A stretch of 64,000 bases of DNA from Chimonanthus salicifolius (Eukaryota > Streptophyta > Magnoliopsida > Laurales > Calycanthaceae). Where the stretch lies: the NCBI GenBank assembly GCA_013350335.1, contig CM023538.1:60129080-60193079 (forward strand), written 5' to 3'. The stretch's first letter is position 1, and every line of letters starts with the position of its first letter. The notes beneath the pieces were generated by a model. That model was not told the DNA's origin. It made no database searches and saw only the letters and a program-made list of their open reading frames with translations. Position numbers and translations under genes: made by a program. Below, piece after piece: positions 48,201-58,071 of this stretch.

Positions 48201-50144
48201 AAACACTCTGAGAATATATTTAGATTATTTCTTATAGTTGCTAAATATTGTATTTCCCATTTTGTCTTGCATATTCTTTGTGGGTTTCTACCCAGGTTCT
48301 TTGAAATTTATTTCCTCTTTTGGTTTCTTGGCCTGTCCCGTGCATTGGGTCTTTACTTGTAAATTCTTCGAGCAAACATGTTTAATGATATTCAACTAAC
48401 CGTTTCATTCAAAAAAAATATTGTACTTTATATTTAAGGATTTCCTCTGCTTTGTTTATTTGTATTTAACATTCTCTATCAATAAAATCAGAGTCTCTCC
48501 TTGATTAAAGTAGATACACCAAATCATTTTTTGTGTTATTCTACAGTACCAAAGCACTACTTTCATTATTTTATGGCATGGTGTTAAATGCAATTAATTT
48601 CAAAGGGCAAAAATAGAATCACATTAAATAGTGATATTTACACTATGAAATTTACTCATGGGTACATCAATTTTCCTATTTTTCTAATTTTACCTTCATA
48701 TGAGAGAGATCCCGAGAGAGACATATGAGGATAAAATTGGAAAAACAGAAAATTTAGTATAATCATGAGTAAATTTCATGGTGTAAATATCAATATCCCT
48801 AATGAAATTATGATTTTTTTTTTTTTTGCAATTAATTAGAAGGCAGGGTTAGAAAACTGTAATGACCAATTTTTTTTTTTTTTTTTTTAATAAGCAGCAA
48901 TAAACTGATCTTGAAAGGTCAATTAAACATTGACTCAACAACCATGATTTGACAAACATTTAAGCCAAGATCGAACTGACTACCAACTAGTTTGTCTTAT
49001 TTAGAACTTAACTCTAAGGGAGCAAATTTTGATCTTTTTAAGCTGCTAGAATATAAAGTTTTACTTCCTTTTTTTATTTTTTCTTATAAAAAATAAGCTC
49101 ATTGATTAACATTATGGGAAGATTGCTCTTTATTTATCTTTTTCTTTTAAATGAAAGTTCTCTTACCATAATAGGAAAAAAAATCCAAACATGGTGCAGG
49201 TGATCAAATTTCTGTTGGGAAAAGCTAGCTTGGACATAGATGACATGAATGCACATGGCTCCACAGCCTTGTACGAACGAAAACAAATTGGTGGTAGATG
49301 TCGTCGCATGAGAATCAGAAAGCTCCCTCGACAGATTGCAGGTACAAGATCTCCGTCGTCTTCTACTCTGTCTCTAAAGAGAAGATGGAAAACCCAGATC
49401 GAAACAGAGAGAGGAGGGATTCACAGTATTAGAGACGCACTCTTGGTGGTGGCCATACTAATAGCAACTCTGACCTTCCAAGCTATAATGAACCCTCCCG
49501 GAGGAGTCTGGCAAGATGATGGAACCCATAAGATGACGGGTACAAAAGGGACCACCATGGAGGTTTATCATTATGCAGGAGAGGCAATTATGGGTTACAA
49601 ATTTCCAAAAGAATATAAATTGTTTAGATCCTTCAACACCATAGGGTTTGTGGCCTCTCTATTTTTAATCATAATGCTATTTAGTGGATTTTCCTTCCAT
49701 GGAAAGGGTTCGCAGCGGGCTTGGACGGCGGTCACTTGGATTACCATTGCAGCTATGATGGCAGTATATATTTTCGCATTCATAACTATTGCATCAGATG
49801 ATATAAAAATGAATACTGTTGGGCCTTTAGGTGTTCCTCCGCCCAGCCCGCCGCAAAGTAGTGCTCCACCTAGTCCCCCCAGCCCGCCGCCAAGTGGTGT
49901 TCCACCTAGTCCGCCCAGCTTGGAGCCACGTGGTGTTCCACCTAGTCCTAGGTTTCAAGAGCCGAATCCTAATGACAGTCATTCCGGTGGTTTGACCGTC
50001 CATCTGCCGCTTATCGTCTCATCGGTGATTTTAGTAGTAGGGATTGCGTATGTAGCAGTGTACTTCCCGTCGCTTCTTAAATTGTTTCGTAGGATTTCAA
50101 AGTTATTTCACAGATTGCCAGGCTGCATCACTAGTCCCGTTTGA
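45208..50144 (+). CDS. Ankyrin gene C: ankyrin-repeat PGG-domain membrane protein, proline-rich loop
   Basis: Exons 45208-45777 and 49200-50144 encode 504 residues; the intron is phase 0, GAG|GCAAGT ... GGTGCAG|GTG. It is the closest paralogue of gene A (exon 1 nearly identical). About six ankyrin repeats occupy residues 1-205, a basic linker follows, then the PGG domain with PPGG at 289-292 and membrane segments at about 270-288, 337-356, 365-384 and 461-480. The special feature is a Pro/Ser-rich stretch at residues 399-447 with repeated PPSPP and GVPPSP, between the third and fourth membrane segments, where A has only a short linker. The frame is open throughout. The role is probably membrane-linked signalling as in ITN1/BDA1 relatives, inferred from family. 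The very long intron could lower expression. Confidence 0.88.
46038..46118. repeat. 23-24 bp tandem repeat (CAATCGA-rich), about 3 copies
   Basis: Units read TGCATCAATCGAGCGATTGA with small variants and are themselves near-palindromic (CAATCGATCGATTG). Two more units recur at about 46488-46530 inside the array. Confidence 0.8.
46140..47830. repeat. Array of nested palindromes inside the foldback element
   Basis: A block of about 100 bp, recognisable by GGACTAATTACGATAACCTG, occurs forward near 46217, 46628, 46898, 47215, 47529 and 47697. It occurs as reverse complement near 46379, 46793, 47062 and 47380. Each forward/reverse pair brackets a short variable centre (AAATGCTTAAAAC...GGCTGTGCCGAAAACAC). 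Pairs are joined by a second palindrome (ACGTTAAAGTTTTAAAGGAAAG / CTTTAACGTTATTTTTTAAG). Forward-to-forward distances are about 410, 270, 315, 315 and 170 bp. Every unit can fold, and so can neighbouring units. Confidence 0.85.
48220..48418 (+). mobile_element. Possible LINE 3'-end fragment in intron of gene C
   Basis: T-rich sequence (TCCTCTTTTGGTTTCTTGGC) ending in TTTCATTC followed by eight A residues resembles a short, 5'-truncated L1 tail. It is absent from the gene A intron. No coding part is present. Confidence 0.3.
48627..48795. mobile_element. MITE (foldback) in intron of gene C
   Basis: Arms of about 75 bp pair: left GTGATATTTACACTATGAAA and right (reverse complement) TTGATATTTACACCATGAAA, meeting at CATATG around a 19-bp loop (AGAGAGATCCCGAGAGAGA). 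The gene A intron runs AATCATATTAATAAAATTATG at this place without it, so A shows the empty site. Confidence 0.75.
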
Positions 50145-51107
50145 AGGGTGAATACTTAAGTGAAGAATCAGAGGTAGTCGAAGTAGGTCCTCGCTTGTGT
50201 TTCTAATGAAAAAACTAAATGCTAAATGTCTCAGATTTGCTTGTTTTTGAAAAATGTTGTCGTTGTACGCTACTCTAGTACCTTTTACATTTTCTTAAAT
50301 AATATTTGGATTGTGATTCAGGCAAGTTCATTCTTCATGTAAAGATATGTTTGGTACCTATTTTTTATTATTGTGAAAAGGTCCTCAACTATATATTTTT
50401 TATTTTTTTATTTTCGAGTTTGTTGTTAAAATGAAGTTGTGAAGTCACAAAAGTCTCACATTCGGCAATTTGATAAATCAATACTTCATCTAACACTTTT
50501 TTTAAGTTATAACTCTATGTCTCTCAATAACTAGTTTTTGACCGTGTGTTTTATCTAAAAAATACTATAAATTGTTTTCTAATATGATATCAGAGCAGGT
50601 TCTCTGTGCTGCTGCAGTGCATTTACGTAGAAGTGCATGCTTGACCAAAACTTCCAACTGAAATCTTGATTTATTGTAAATTTACCCTATATATACTTCA
50701 TAATTTTCATATTACATTGCTCGACTTGATTTTAAGCTTATGATTAATATCATTTGCATAGAGAGTGAAAAGAATATACCTATCCTAAAAAAAAAAAAAA
50801 CACTTCTTAGCACTTCGCTTCAAATTGTTACTTAAATACTAATCTGACGATGGTTTGACAAATATTCAGGCTAAGCTCAAGCTCATTTAACACAGTTTGT
50901 CTCATTTAAACCTCTAGCTCTGAGAACCGAATTTGAACCTTTTAAGTTGCTAGGCTTATTATAGTTGTACTTCCTCTCTTGATCCTAATCTTATGGGGGT
51001 AATATTAAATTGGAATCCATAAAATTACAAGGTTTGTAAATTTTTTTTTTTTTTTAAATTGAAGGTCTTCATATCAAAAATATAAAAATATCCAAATTTC
51101 ATTGCAG
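50145..51107. other. 3' flank of gene C, with half of the TRIM seen behind gene A
   Basis: The flank matches that of gene A. One LTR (50438-50584: TGTGAAGTCACAAAAGTC ... TTTTCTAATA) is followed by TGATATCAGAGCAGG, the primer-site motif. The second LTR is gone and sequence resumes at the A-like spacer (GAAATCTTGATTTATTG, 50660). The same insertion is thus shared by both blocks. Confidence 0.65.
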
Positions 51108-51630
51108 GTAACCAAATTTTGGGTAGGAAAAGCAAGCTTGTACATACAAAAATGTCCATGGATCAAAAGCATTAGACGAAGTATAGTACATTAGATGCGG
51201 TCGTTGTTAGGGCTACAAACGAGTTCCGCATTAGTTGTGAAGAAATATATTTACGAACTTATAAAAGACTTGGGTCACTTCACCTAATGAATTAGCCTTT
51301 TAGACTGGATATCTAGTTTTAACAAGTGCTATCAGAACTATATCCCCAAGCCAACTCTTGTGGAATCAGGAGATCCCCTAGATGAACGGAATGACCGACT
51401 ACATTTTATCCACCGTAGAGCCTCGTTTGAAAGGGGATTATTGGGGTTACGAACGAGCCCCACGTTAGTTGTGAAGAGATATGAATCGCTCCACCTAATG
51501 AGCTAGCCTTTTGAATTGGATGCCCAGTCCTAACAGTCTCATGATAACCTAAATACTCTTAAGATGCATTGCTGGCATAACAAGGGCCCGAAGATCTTCA
51601 TCAACTCTCCAAAGAGAAGATCGAAAGATT
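51108..51630 (+). pseudogene. Ankyrin relic F: decayed second exon of an A/C-type gene, split by a TRIM
   Basis: TTCATTGCAG|GTAACCAAATTTTG at 51108 is the acceptor and start of exon 2 as in genes A and C. It is followed by AGGAAAAGCAAGCTTG, ATGTCCATGGATC and GCATTAGACGAAGTATAG in the order of gene A (GGAAAAACTAGCTTGG, GTACACGGATCCAC, GCCTTGGACGAAGTAG). The match breaks at GCGGTCGT (51204) where the TRIM begins and resumes after it: GTCTCATGATAACC, ATGCATTGCTGGC and CTCCAAAGAGAAGATCGAAAG equal the region of gene A that codes RKRIRMLLRRIAG to LSLKRRSK. Frame is destroyed, no exon 1 and no PGG region survive. Confidence 0.8.
51205..51535 (+). mobile_element. TRIM retroelement inserted in relic F
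   Basis: LTR 1 (51205-51324, 120 bp) starts TGTTAGGGCTACAAACGAG and ends TTTTAACA. AGTGCTATCAGAAC, close to the Met-tRNA primer site, follows directly. LTR 2 (about 51438-51535) shares ACGAGCCCCACGTTAGTTG, CACCTAATGAGCTAGCC and CCTAACA, with an internal deletion, and is preceded by GAAAGGGGA (polypurine tract). Flanks GTCGT and GTCTC both derive from one ancestral GTCGC, visible in gene A, fitting a 5-bp target duplication. No coding capacity. It differs from the 35.5 kb TRIM. Confidence 0.8.
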
Positions 51631-52511
51631 TTTTTTTGAATATGTGTGGAATTATTTGTTTTAAAAAGAAATTCCCTTTGGGAATTTATATTATATATTC
51701 ATGTGGAAATCTTACTAGAAAATGTTAATTTCGAACTATTAAAGTATGTTCACACCTTGCTACATATAACAGCCATTGCATTTATTCCCTCCTCAGTATC
51801 ACGAATTCTTTTATTGAGTTGGAATTAATAAGAAAGAAATGTGATTGAAACATTTTTTTTATTTTTTCCGAAAAAGTTAAAGATGACTAAATGGAAGATA
51901 CATGTTATTGTGGGACTTAGAGAATAGAAATTTTATATCAGTCTTTCTTCCCATCGATTTTTCTATTTTCTAAAAAATAATTTTTAATTACTTAAGATAC
52001 TCTAGCTTCTTCGCTATGGTGTTTTATTGTACAACTCACAAAAGCTTAAAAAAACAAAAGAAACAAGTAAAGAATCTCAAACGAAATATTTACAGGTATA
52101 AAGTAAAAGTCATATTCTTTGCTTGGACTTTAGGATGAGAATGAATAAGTAAAGTACCAAACTTTTGTCATATTTTTGGCTATATAATTGCATGTATTAC
52201 ATTTTAATATCATACTGTTCATTATCAAATTTGTAATGATCTAATTGCTTAAATATAGCTCTTTTGAATGACTTAAATCACATAATACAAAAATTAAAAT
52301 TGCCCTTTTTGATAATTTTTTAGCATATTAAAAATATGATTTTTAGTTTGTATGGTTGTTCGATCTAAAAGTATTTATTATTATTTGAATTTTAATAATT
52401 ACACTATGCTAAGTTGAAACAAAATTGTTATTAAGATGACACTGTTTCCTGGCGTGCAGTTTTGAGTGAAGTGAATGGTTAAGTGAGAATTTAGTCAGTT
52501 AGTGTATTAAA
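51631..52511. other. Spacer between relic F and gene D
   Basis: 51640-51795 matches 29755-29935; 52016-52510 matches 37380-37940 upstream of gene B, except for a deletion in D around 52205. No gene was seen. Confidence 0.5.
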
Positions 52512-52744
52512 TCTGAGGCTGTACTCGGATTCGGTTGGGTCAGGTTTTAACAAATCCAACTCAACTCATGTAAAAATTATTGAATCCGATTCGACTCGAC
52601 TTGAATTAGTGACTCAAGTTTCTCAATCCAACTCGACTCAAATTTTTTATGCGACTCAACTCGAGTTTTGTTTTATAACTCAGTGTATCGAACTCAGTTT
52701 GAATTTCTTTTAAATTTATCAACCCAAGCCAAGTTTCACTCCTA
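52512..52744. mobile_element. hAT-like MITE inserted in the promoter of gene D
   Basis: The promoter of gene B runs GTATTAAACCTATAAATACC. In D the same text is split after GTATTAAA by about 232 bp rich in CGACTC/TCGGTTGGGTCAGG and resumes as ATTTAAACCTGTAAGTACC. The ends (GAGGCTGTACTCGG and, reverse-complemented, TAGGAGTGAAACTTGG) are weak inverted repeats. The flanks GTATTAAA/AATTTAAA fit a decayed 8-bp target duplication. The composition matches the hAT MITE at 55718. Confidence 0.6.
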
Positions 52745-53392
52745 AATTTAAACCTGTAAGTACCTATAAGTTCCATATGGCCTTAAAATTTTGTGAGAGA
52801 GGGGGAGGGGGAGAGAGAGATGGACCAGAGAGTCTACGAAGCAGCAATAAGTGGGAATGTAAGTTCACTGTCTTCACTGCTAAGTGAAGATCCTAATATT
52901 CTTGATCGTGTTGTGGTTGGTGAGGCTGCTAAAGAGACGCCTCTCCACATAGCAGCCCAGTATGGGCATGTTGATTTTGTGAAAGAGATCTTAAAAAAGA
53001 AACCAGAGTTTGTTGGGCAATTGAACTCTCAAGAACGAAATCCACTGCATCTCGCTTCAGCAGAGGGGCACACAGAAGTGGTAAAAGCACTGCTAGAAAA
53101 GGATACACAGGCATGTTTTGTTCGTGATCGAGATGGAATGATTCCTCTTCACCTTGCTGCAATCAAAGGCAGAGTAGAGGCCATGAAAGAATTGGTGAAA
53201 TCAAAGAAAGTTACGATACTGATCAAGACATATGGAGGAGAGCCTCTGTTGCACTTCTGCCTGAATCATGATCGAGTTGAGGCTGCAAAGACGTTGATAG
53301 AGATAGCAGGTGATGATAGAGAGTTCATGAGCTTGAAAGATGATGATGATAATACCCTACTCCACCTCCTTGCCGCCAAGAGACGGTACAAG

Positions 53393-54513
53393 GCATGTTT
53401 TCATCTACTTGCTCATCTCAACAGTTTCTTTCTATTATTATATTACTTTCAATTTTCTTTTCATGTTTTAATTTCGAATCTTTTATTGCCAATTTTTGTT
53501 TAATATTTTCTTATTCAAGTTGTTTTTTTTTTTTTAAATACTTGTTTGTCAATTTTTTTTTGACAAAATCAATGATAAAAAAGTTATATTAGAGTTTGAC
53601 TCACATCATTCAGCATGCATTGTGAAATTTGACATCGTGTACAGCTATGAAAATTTAATATTTTGATTAGTTGTATAAGAAACATGAATGTTTCTTTAAA
53701 ATGAATAGAATATTCTGTTTTTGTTATTAAATTTTGTTGTCTCATCAAAATTGTATTAGAGTTTAACTCACGGTGTTTAACATGGGTCGTGAGGTCTGAC
53801 GTCGTGTCGGGCCATGAAAACTGAACATTTTGATTATTAAAGAAAATACAACAGTTTCTACGCTTTGCAAGCCAATGTTTTCTCCAATTTTTTTTAAGCA
53901 AACATCAATATTAGTGAGTTTTTAACTCAATAAGTATCCGCACGATCATCACTCTATTGAGGATTCTGGCATTTTCTTACAAGCTTCAATATCTCTAACT
54001 TCTTAATTGGACTTATTTATATGTTTTGACTGGTTGTGGGCCTTTTTTGTATTTTGGACGGTTGGCCCTATATTCTTTTGTGTTGTTTTATGGCTGTCCG
54101 GCCTAGGCTGTGGGCTTTTTTTATTGTCCATTTGACTCTCTTTTTGAATGAATTACTAACCCAACATTAAAAAAAAAAAAAAAAAATTATTGAGATTTTA
54201 TAATCCAAGACAACAGTTTGCTTCCTACCTCTTACTTTCTTGTCCGGAAGGGATATGATTCCATTTTGTGGATGAAACAACCCTTTAATCTAAGTTGTTG
54301 ATAAGATACTCTAAATTCTTGATCAAATGGATTGTAACATGGAATGGTTGTATACCTGCACTAGAAACAGAAAAGAAAGAGTTCCCATCCAAACACTTGA
54401 GGGCTGGAAAATGATCCTTGCCACTCGTTTTCCACTTGGTTGAAAGAACTAATGGTGCTGGCTCTTTCTTTTCTTATTTTAAGACATCTGAGCCACCAGA
54501 AATTGTTGTGCAG
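53393..54513 (+). other. Intron of gene D (GC-AG) with a LINE tail
   Basis: GCATGT start and TTGTGCAG end. It contains a LINE 3' end (54000-54186) and a duplicated phrase AGAGTTT(G/A)ACTCAC (53591 and 53758). Confidence 0.65.
54000..54186 (+). mobile_element. L1-type LINE 3' end with poly(A)
   Basis: T/G-rich sequence (GGCCTTTTTTGTATTTTGG, GGCTGTCCGGCC) with GAATGAATTAC and an A-run at 54169-54186, the usual look of a heavily truncated plant L1. It lies in the intron of gene D. Confidence 0.5.
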
Positions 54514-55394
54514 ATCATTAAACACTTGTTCTCTGATGGTGAAAATGCTAAGGGATTGGATGTAAATGCCATGAATGTAAATGGTTCTACACCCTTGGAT
54601 GTTTTACGAGAGGGACCTGATGTATTACAAGATGCACCTGATGGTAGATGCAAGTGGATAAAAATTGGAATGGTCTTAAGAAGTGTTGAAGCGAAGCGAG
54701 CAAGAGAATTGCCTATAGCAGCAACACGCAGTCTAGTCCGAAAGCGGAGCTTGAAGACATCGATTGATAAATCAGGAGAATGGACGAACAGAACTTGAGA
54801 TGCGCTAATGGTGGGGCCATACTGATAGCAACAGTGACCTTCCAAGCTGCATTAAGCCCCCCAGGAGGTGTTTTGAATGTTGATGATGATGATGATGCTA
54901 CATACAACACCACAAAAACATTTAAAGAGAATAACGCAGGGCAGGCAGTAATGTCTAAAAAGTTTCCTATTAAATACATAATTTTCATGACATCGAACAC
55001 GGTAGGGTTTGTCAACTCCCTGCTACTAATCTTACTGTTGCTATGTGGATTCTCTTTCAAAAGGAAGCTACCGATGAGGCATTTGGTAGTTATCACATGG
55101 ATTTGTGTGATTTCAATGTTGATTACTTATGGGTGTTCCCTCTTCACTCTAACCACAGATGGTAACAGTGTTTATGTGCTCATTTTTGGTATAATCGCCT
55201 TCGTTCTTGGTTGGGGATTGTCAACGGCTGTGCTGGGAATTCCACTTCTTTTTCAGCTTGTCGTGAGGTTTCTCAAATTCACGAAGGAACTGGTTTGGAT
55301 TTTAAAGTTTCTTTGGAATAAGTTCTCTTTAAAAGTTCAAAACAAGATGGCTTCAGCTCCTAAAGAAGATCCTCATCACGAGTTGATTCCTTGA

Positions 55395-55717
55395 TTTAAA
55401 TCACTAAGTAATCTTATCATGCTAAATGCCATATTACTCTTCTGTTTAAAGGCTACGTTGTTATATGTAAAAATAAAAGATGTCTTACTCTTATGGATGT
55501 ATTGTTGTTTTAAGTTTGTGTACTTGAGACTTGGGGGTTCAGTTTGATTGGAATGTATGGGACCTTTTATAGGTTGGTCTATCCATTTGTGACAAATAAA
55601 GAGATCTTTTTCTTTCTACTATGTATGCAATAATTAGATGGGGACATGTATTCCACATCACCACATGTGATGATTGTGAGACTGTAAATATGTCATGTGA
55701 AATTGTTCAGAATTTTG
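55395..55717. other. 3' flank of gene D
   Basis: Contains the 3' UTR; AAAATAAAAGATG near 55469 could be the polyadenylation signal. Similar to the flank of gene B. Confidence 0.45.
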
Positions 55718-56046
55718 TAGGGCTGAAACTCGGGTCGGGTTTTGGCTTGAACTCACATGATTTTCGGGTCAGCGGGTTGGGTCGGGTTGAGAAGTCAGAA
55801 CCAACATTGAATTCCGGTTGGGTTGGGTTGAGAGATTTTAAAGTGAACCCGACTCGACACAGTAAAAAGTAGGCTAAAGTAGGTTTAAAATGCAGGTCGG
55901 GTCGGATTTCGAGTTGAGTCGGGTTATAATGCGGGTCGGTCGGGTCAAGATGTTCGGGTCGAGTCGGTTTGGGTTCCATATATTAGTAACTCGAGTCGGG
56001 TTGGGTTTTAAAAAACCCGACCCAACCCGGTCTGATTTCAGCCCTA
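55718..56046. mobile_element. hAT-type MITE with perfect 8-bp target duplication
   Basis: The 329-bp insert has ends TAGGGCTGAAAC and (reverse complement of the right end) TAGGGCTGAAAT, flanked on both sides by GAATTTTG (55710-55717 and 56047-56054). An 8-bp duplication with TAGGG-type ends is typical of hAT elements. The interior is built of GGGTCGGGTT-type motifs and has no transposase. Confidence 0.92.
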
Positions 56047-56126
56047 GAATTTTGGATGCAATTTTGTGAAAATGAATATAAAAAAAAATTAAGACTTTAA
56101 TTCATTTTAATTATTCTCAATCCAAT

Positions 56127-56280
56127 GGGGTTGGAATGATGGGGGTTTTGAGTTTAATTCACACACTCTTAAAGAGCCACTCTCCGTAGTTTTATCTGGT
56201 ATGTGTGGATAGGGAGTTATGCACATCCCCAAAAATTAGTTATGTGCTCTAAGAGGCTTGAACACCTTGATCTTAAACAA
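56127..56280 (+). mobile_element. SINE-like element, copy 4
   Basis: Same phrase order as the 9261 copy: TTGAGTTTAATTCACAC, GAGCCACTCTCCGTAG, GTATGTGTGGATAGGGAG, GTGCTCTAAGAGGCTTG, ACACCTTGATC. Confidence 0.65.
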
Positions 56281-56468
56281 ATTGAATTAAATTATTTTCA
56301 CTCTCATCCTAGTATTGAATTAGGATAACATACATATTAAGTGATTTCTCCTTAATAAAAATATATAATTTTTATACTTTTAGTTTTTCTTAATATTATG
56401 AAAATAGTTCAAAGGTGTTAGGATGAAATATTTCTAAACAGTGACCAGTTCAACTTTTTTAAGACTTG

Positions 56469-57005
56469 AGGCTAAAATCTTGACCAATTTCTATATAAGA
56501 AAATGACTATCATTTGCAATACTACTATTCAATTCAAGATCTTACACAAGATGGATAAACTTTAAATGAAGCTGGAATTTTAGACAAAGTATGTAAAAGG
56601 ATTATTTGTCTATTAAAACGTACTAATAAAAATTATATTAGTATATTAAAATATGAATATCACTATTTCATAAAATAGAAATAATATATTAAATTTAATT
56701 TGAAAATCCAATTAACTTGTCACCTTTAAAATCTTTCACATCTAAAGGGCGGCATACCTGCTCATCTTACACCGTATTTAAAGGGAAAGGTTTGGTGAAC
56801 GTGACTTTTTCATTTTTGAGTAATATTTTAAAATATGAAAAAGATAAGATATATTACATAATTTTGGAATAAAAACCCCGCCAAATTAACTAAGCTTCTG
56901 TCTGTATTTTTTTCTTATGAAAATAAAAGACCACATAATTTTTTTTAACCATTTGATCGAAAAGTAGAAATGTAATGGCCAAAGTTAAATGTTTTTCTTA
57001 ATCAT
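56469..57005. repeat. Segment duplicated at 41518-42060
   Basis: Partner of the block upstream of gene C; same order of conserved phrases, with small indels such as the loss of about 60 bp near 56605. Confidence 0.85.
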
Positions 57006-57953
57006 TTATAAACCCTACCAAATTTATAAAAATAATTTAAAGTTATTAAAATTTAAAAAATTTAGATCGACTTATATTTTTTTTACACATGTCTCAATTC
57101 TCAAAGATTAATTGGGTGCTCTAAGAGACAAGGAAAGGTTGGTAAAAATACCTAACACCAATATATGCTCATCGACACTAAAAAATCTGCCTCAGAAAGC
57201 AGGGGTTAGACTTATCCGATGTGTGTCGATTGGGAGATTTATATATGTCCTGAAGATTAATCAGAGGTGAGATACCACGCTATTTATTAAGGAGATTCTT
57301 GAAAACATCATTAATTAAGTGAACATCTTGTTTTCTCAGTTTATAACTTACTTTATCATTTAAATGGTTTAAGTGGCTATAACATTAATAAATTGATTTC
57401 TTTAAAATTTTTATATTGAATTTATTTTATTTTATTTTATAGGATCATTGGACCCATCATGTCACATGTTATATGATTTGTAATAACAATCAGATGGTAT
57501 GTTACTATTGAATCAATTATATGACGATGAGAGAATCAAATAAAAAACTCATTTTCAAATTTAATATTTCAAGTTGTACATTAATATTATACTTGTAAAT
57601 GTACACAAGAAATTGTCTTCTATCACGTTAAATATAATTTATACAGGGGAAGGTCTTTCTTGGAAAGAAAGCTGACTTCTCATTTTCAAACCTTCTGCAC
57701 GAAAACTAAGTAGAAAAAGTCGGTATTTGTATTACTGGAGGAAAAAGGTTTGAATTCTCAAAGACCCTATCTTATTAACCTTTGATTCTGATGTGATCTC
57801 TCCTTAAACCTAGCATTAATAATTAAATCTAATAGATTCTGTCTCTAGCCGCCTCAATAGTGCAAGTAAACCAATCTACACACAAATAAACGGCAAATTG
57901 GCATGCGACACGTCCATTGCATGAATTTCTACGGAAGGGAGAAGAGTTAAATG
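57006..57953. other. Upstream region of gene E
   Basis: 57085-57275 holds partial SINE pieces (TTGGGTGCTCTAAGAG; ATGTGTGTCGATTGGGAG). 57375-57650 matches 31940-32210 upstream of gene A. 57890-57990 matches the promoters of A and C. No gene was seen. Confidence 0.55.
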
Positions 57954-57960
57954 TATAAAT
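57954..57960 (+). promoter_or_regulatory. TATA box of ankyrin gene E
   Basis: TATAAAT in the conserved frame GTATAAATTGGTTTGAGAAG, 118 bp before the start codon. A GA-rich leader (AGAGAGAGAAG, GAGACAGAGAGAG) follows. Confidence 0.5.
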
Positions 57961-58071
57961 TGGTTTGAGAAGACATTGAAGAAAGAAGAAGATCATCATA
58001 TATAGGTGGCAGAGTGCAGAGAGAGAGAAGAAAGAAGAAGAACAGAGAGAGAGACAGAGAGAGAGAGAGAT

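Larger units (their letters stand above)
45778..49199 (+). other. Intron of ankyrin gene C (3.4 kb, GC-AG), enlarged by insertions
   Basis: The gene A intron is 1.08 kb. The extra length here comes from a foldback transposon (about 45861-47957), a T-rich LINE-3'-end-like piece (about 48220-48418) and a MITE (about 48627-48795). Sequence matching the A intron resumes near 48090 (ATTGTTATAAGGTTAGGATG). Confidence 0.8.
52820..55394 (+). pseudogene. Ankyrin gene D: PGG-type paralogue with a stop and a frameshift before PGG
   Basis: Exon 1 is 52820-53392 (191 codons; first in-frame ATG, MDQRVYEAA), the GC-AG intron 53393-54513 (AAG|GCATGT ... TTGTGCAG), and exon 2 starts at 54514. Ankyrin repeats are intact (TPLHIAAQYGHVDFVKEIL, IPLHLAAIKGRVEAM). 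Exon 2 is open to WTNRT, then TGA at 54796-54798 stands where gene B has CGA. About fifteen bases later one base is missing (GTGGGGCC against GTGGTGGCC), so the PGG domain and membrane segments (54814-55394: PPGG, IIFMTSNTVGFV, LLLILLLLCGFSF) continue in another frame. The remaining product would be a soluble ankyrin protein of about 286 residues. A sequencing error could explain one lesion but hardly both. Confidence 0.82.
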
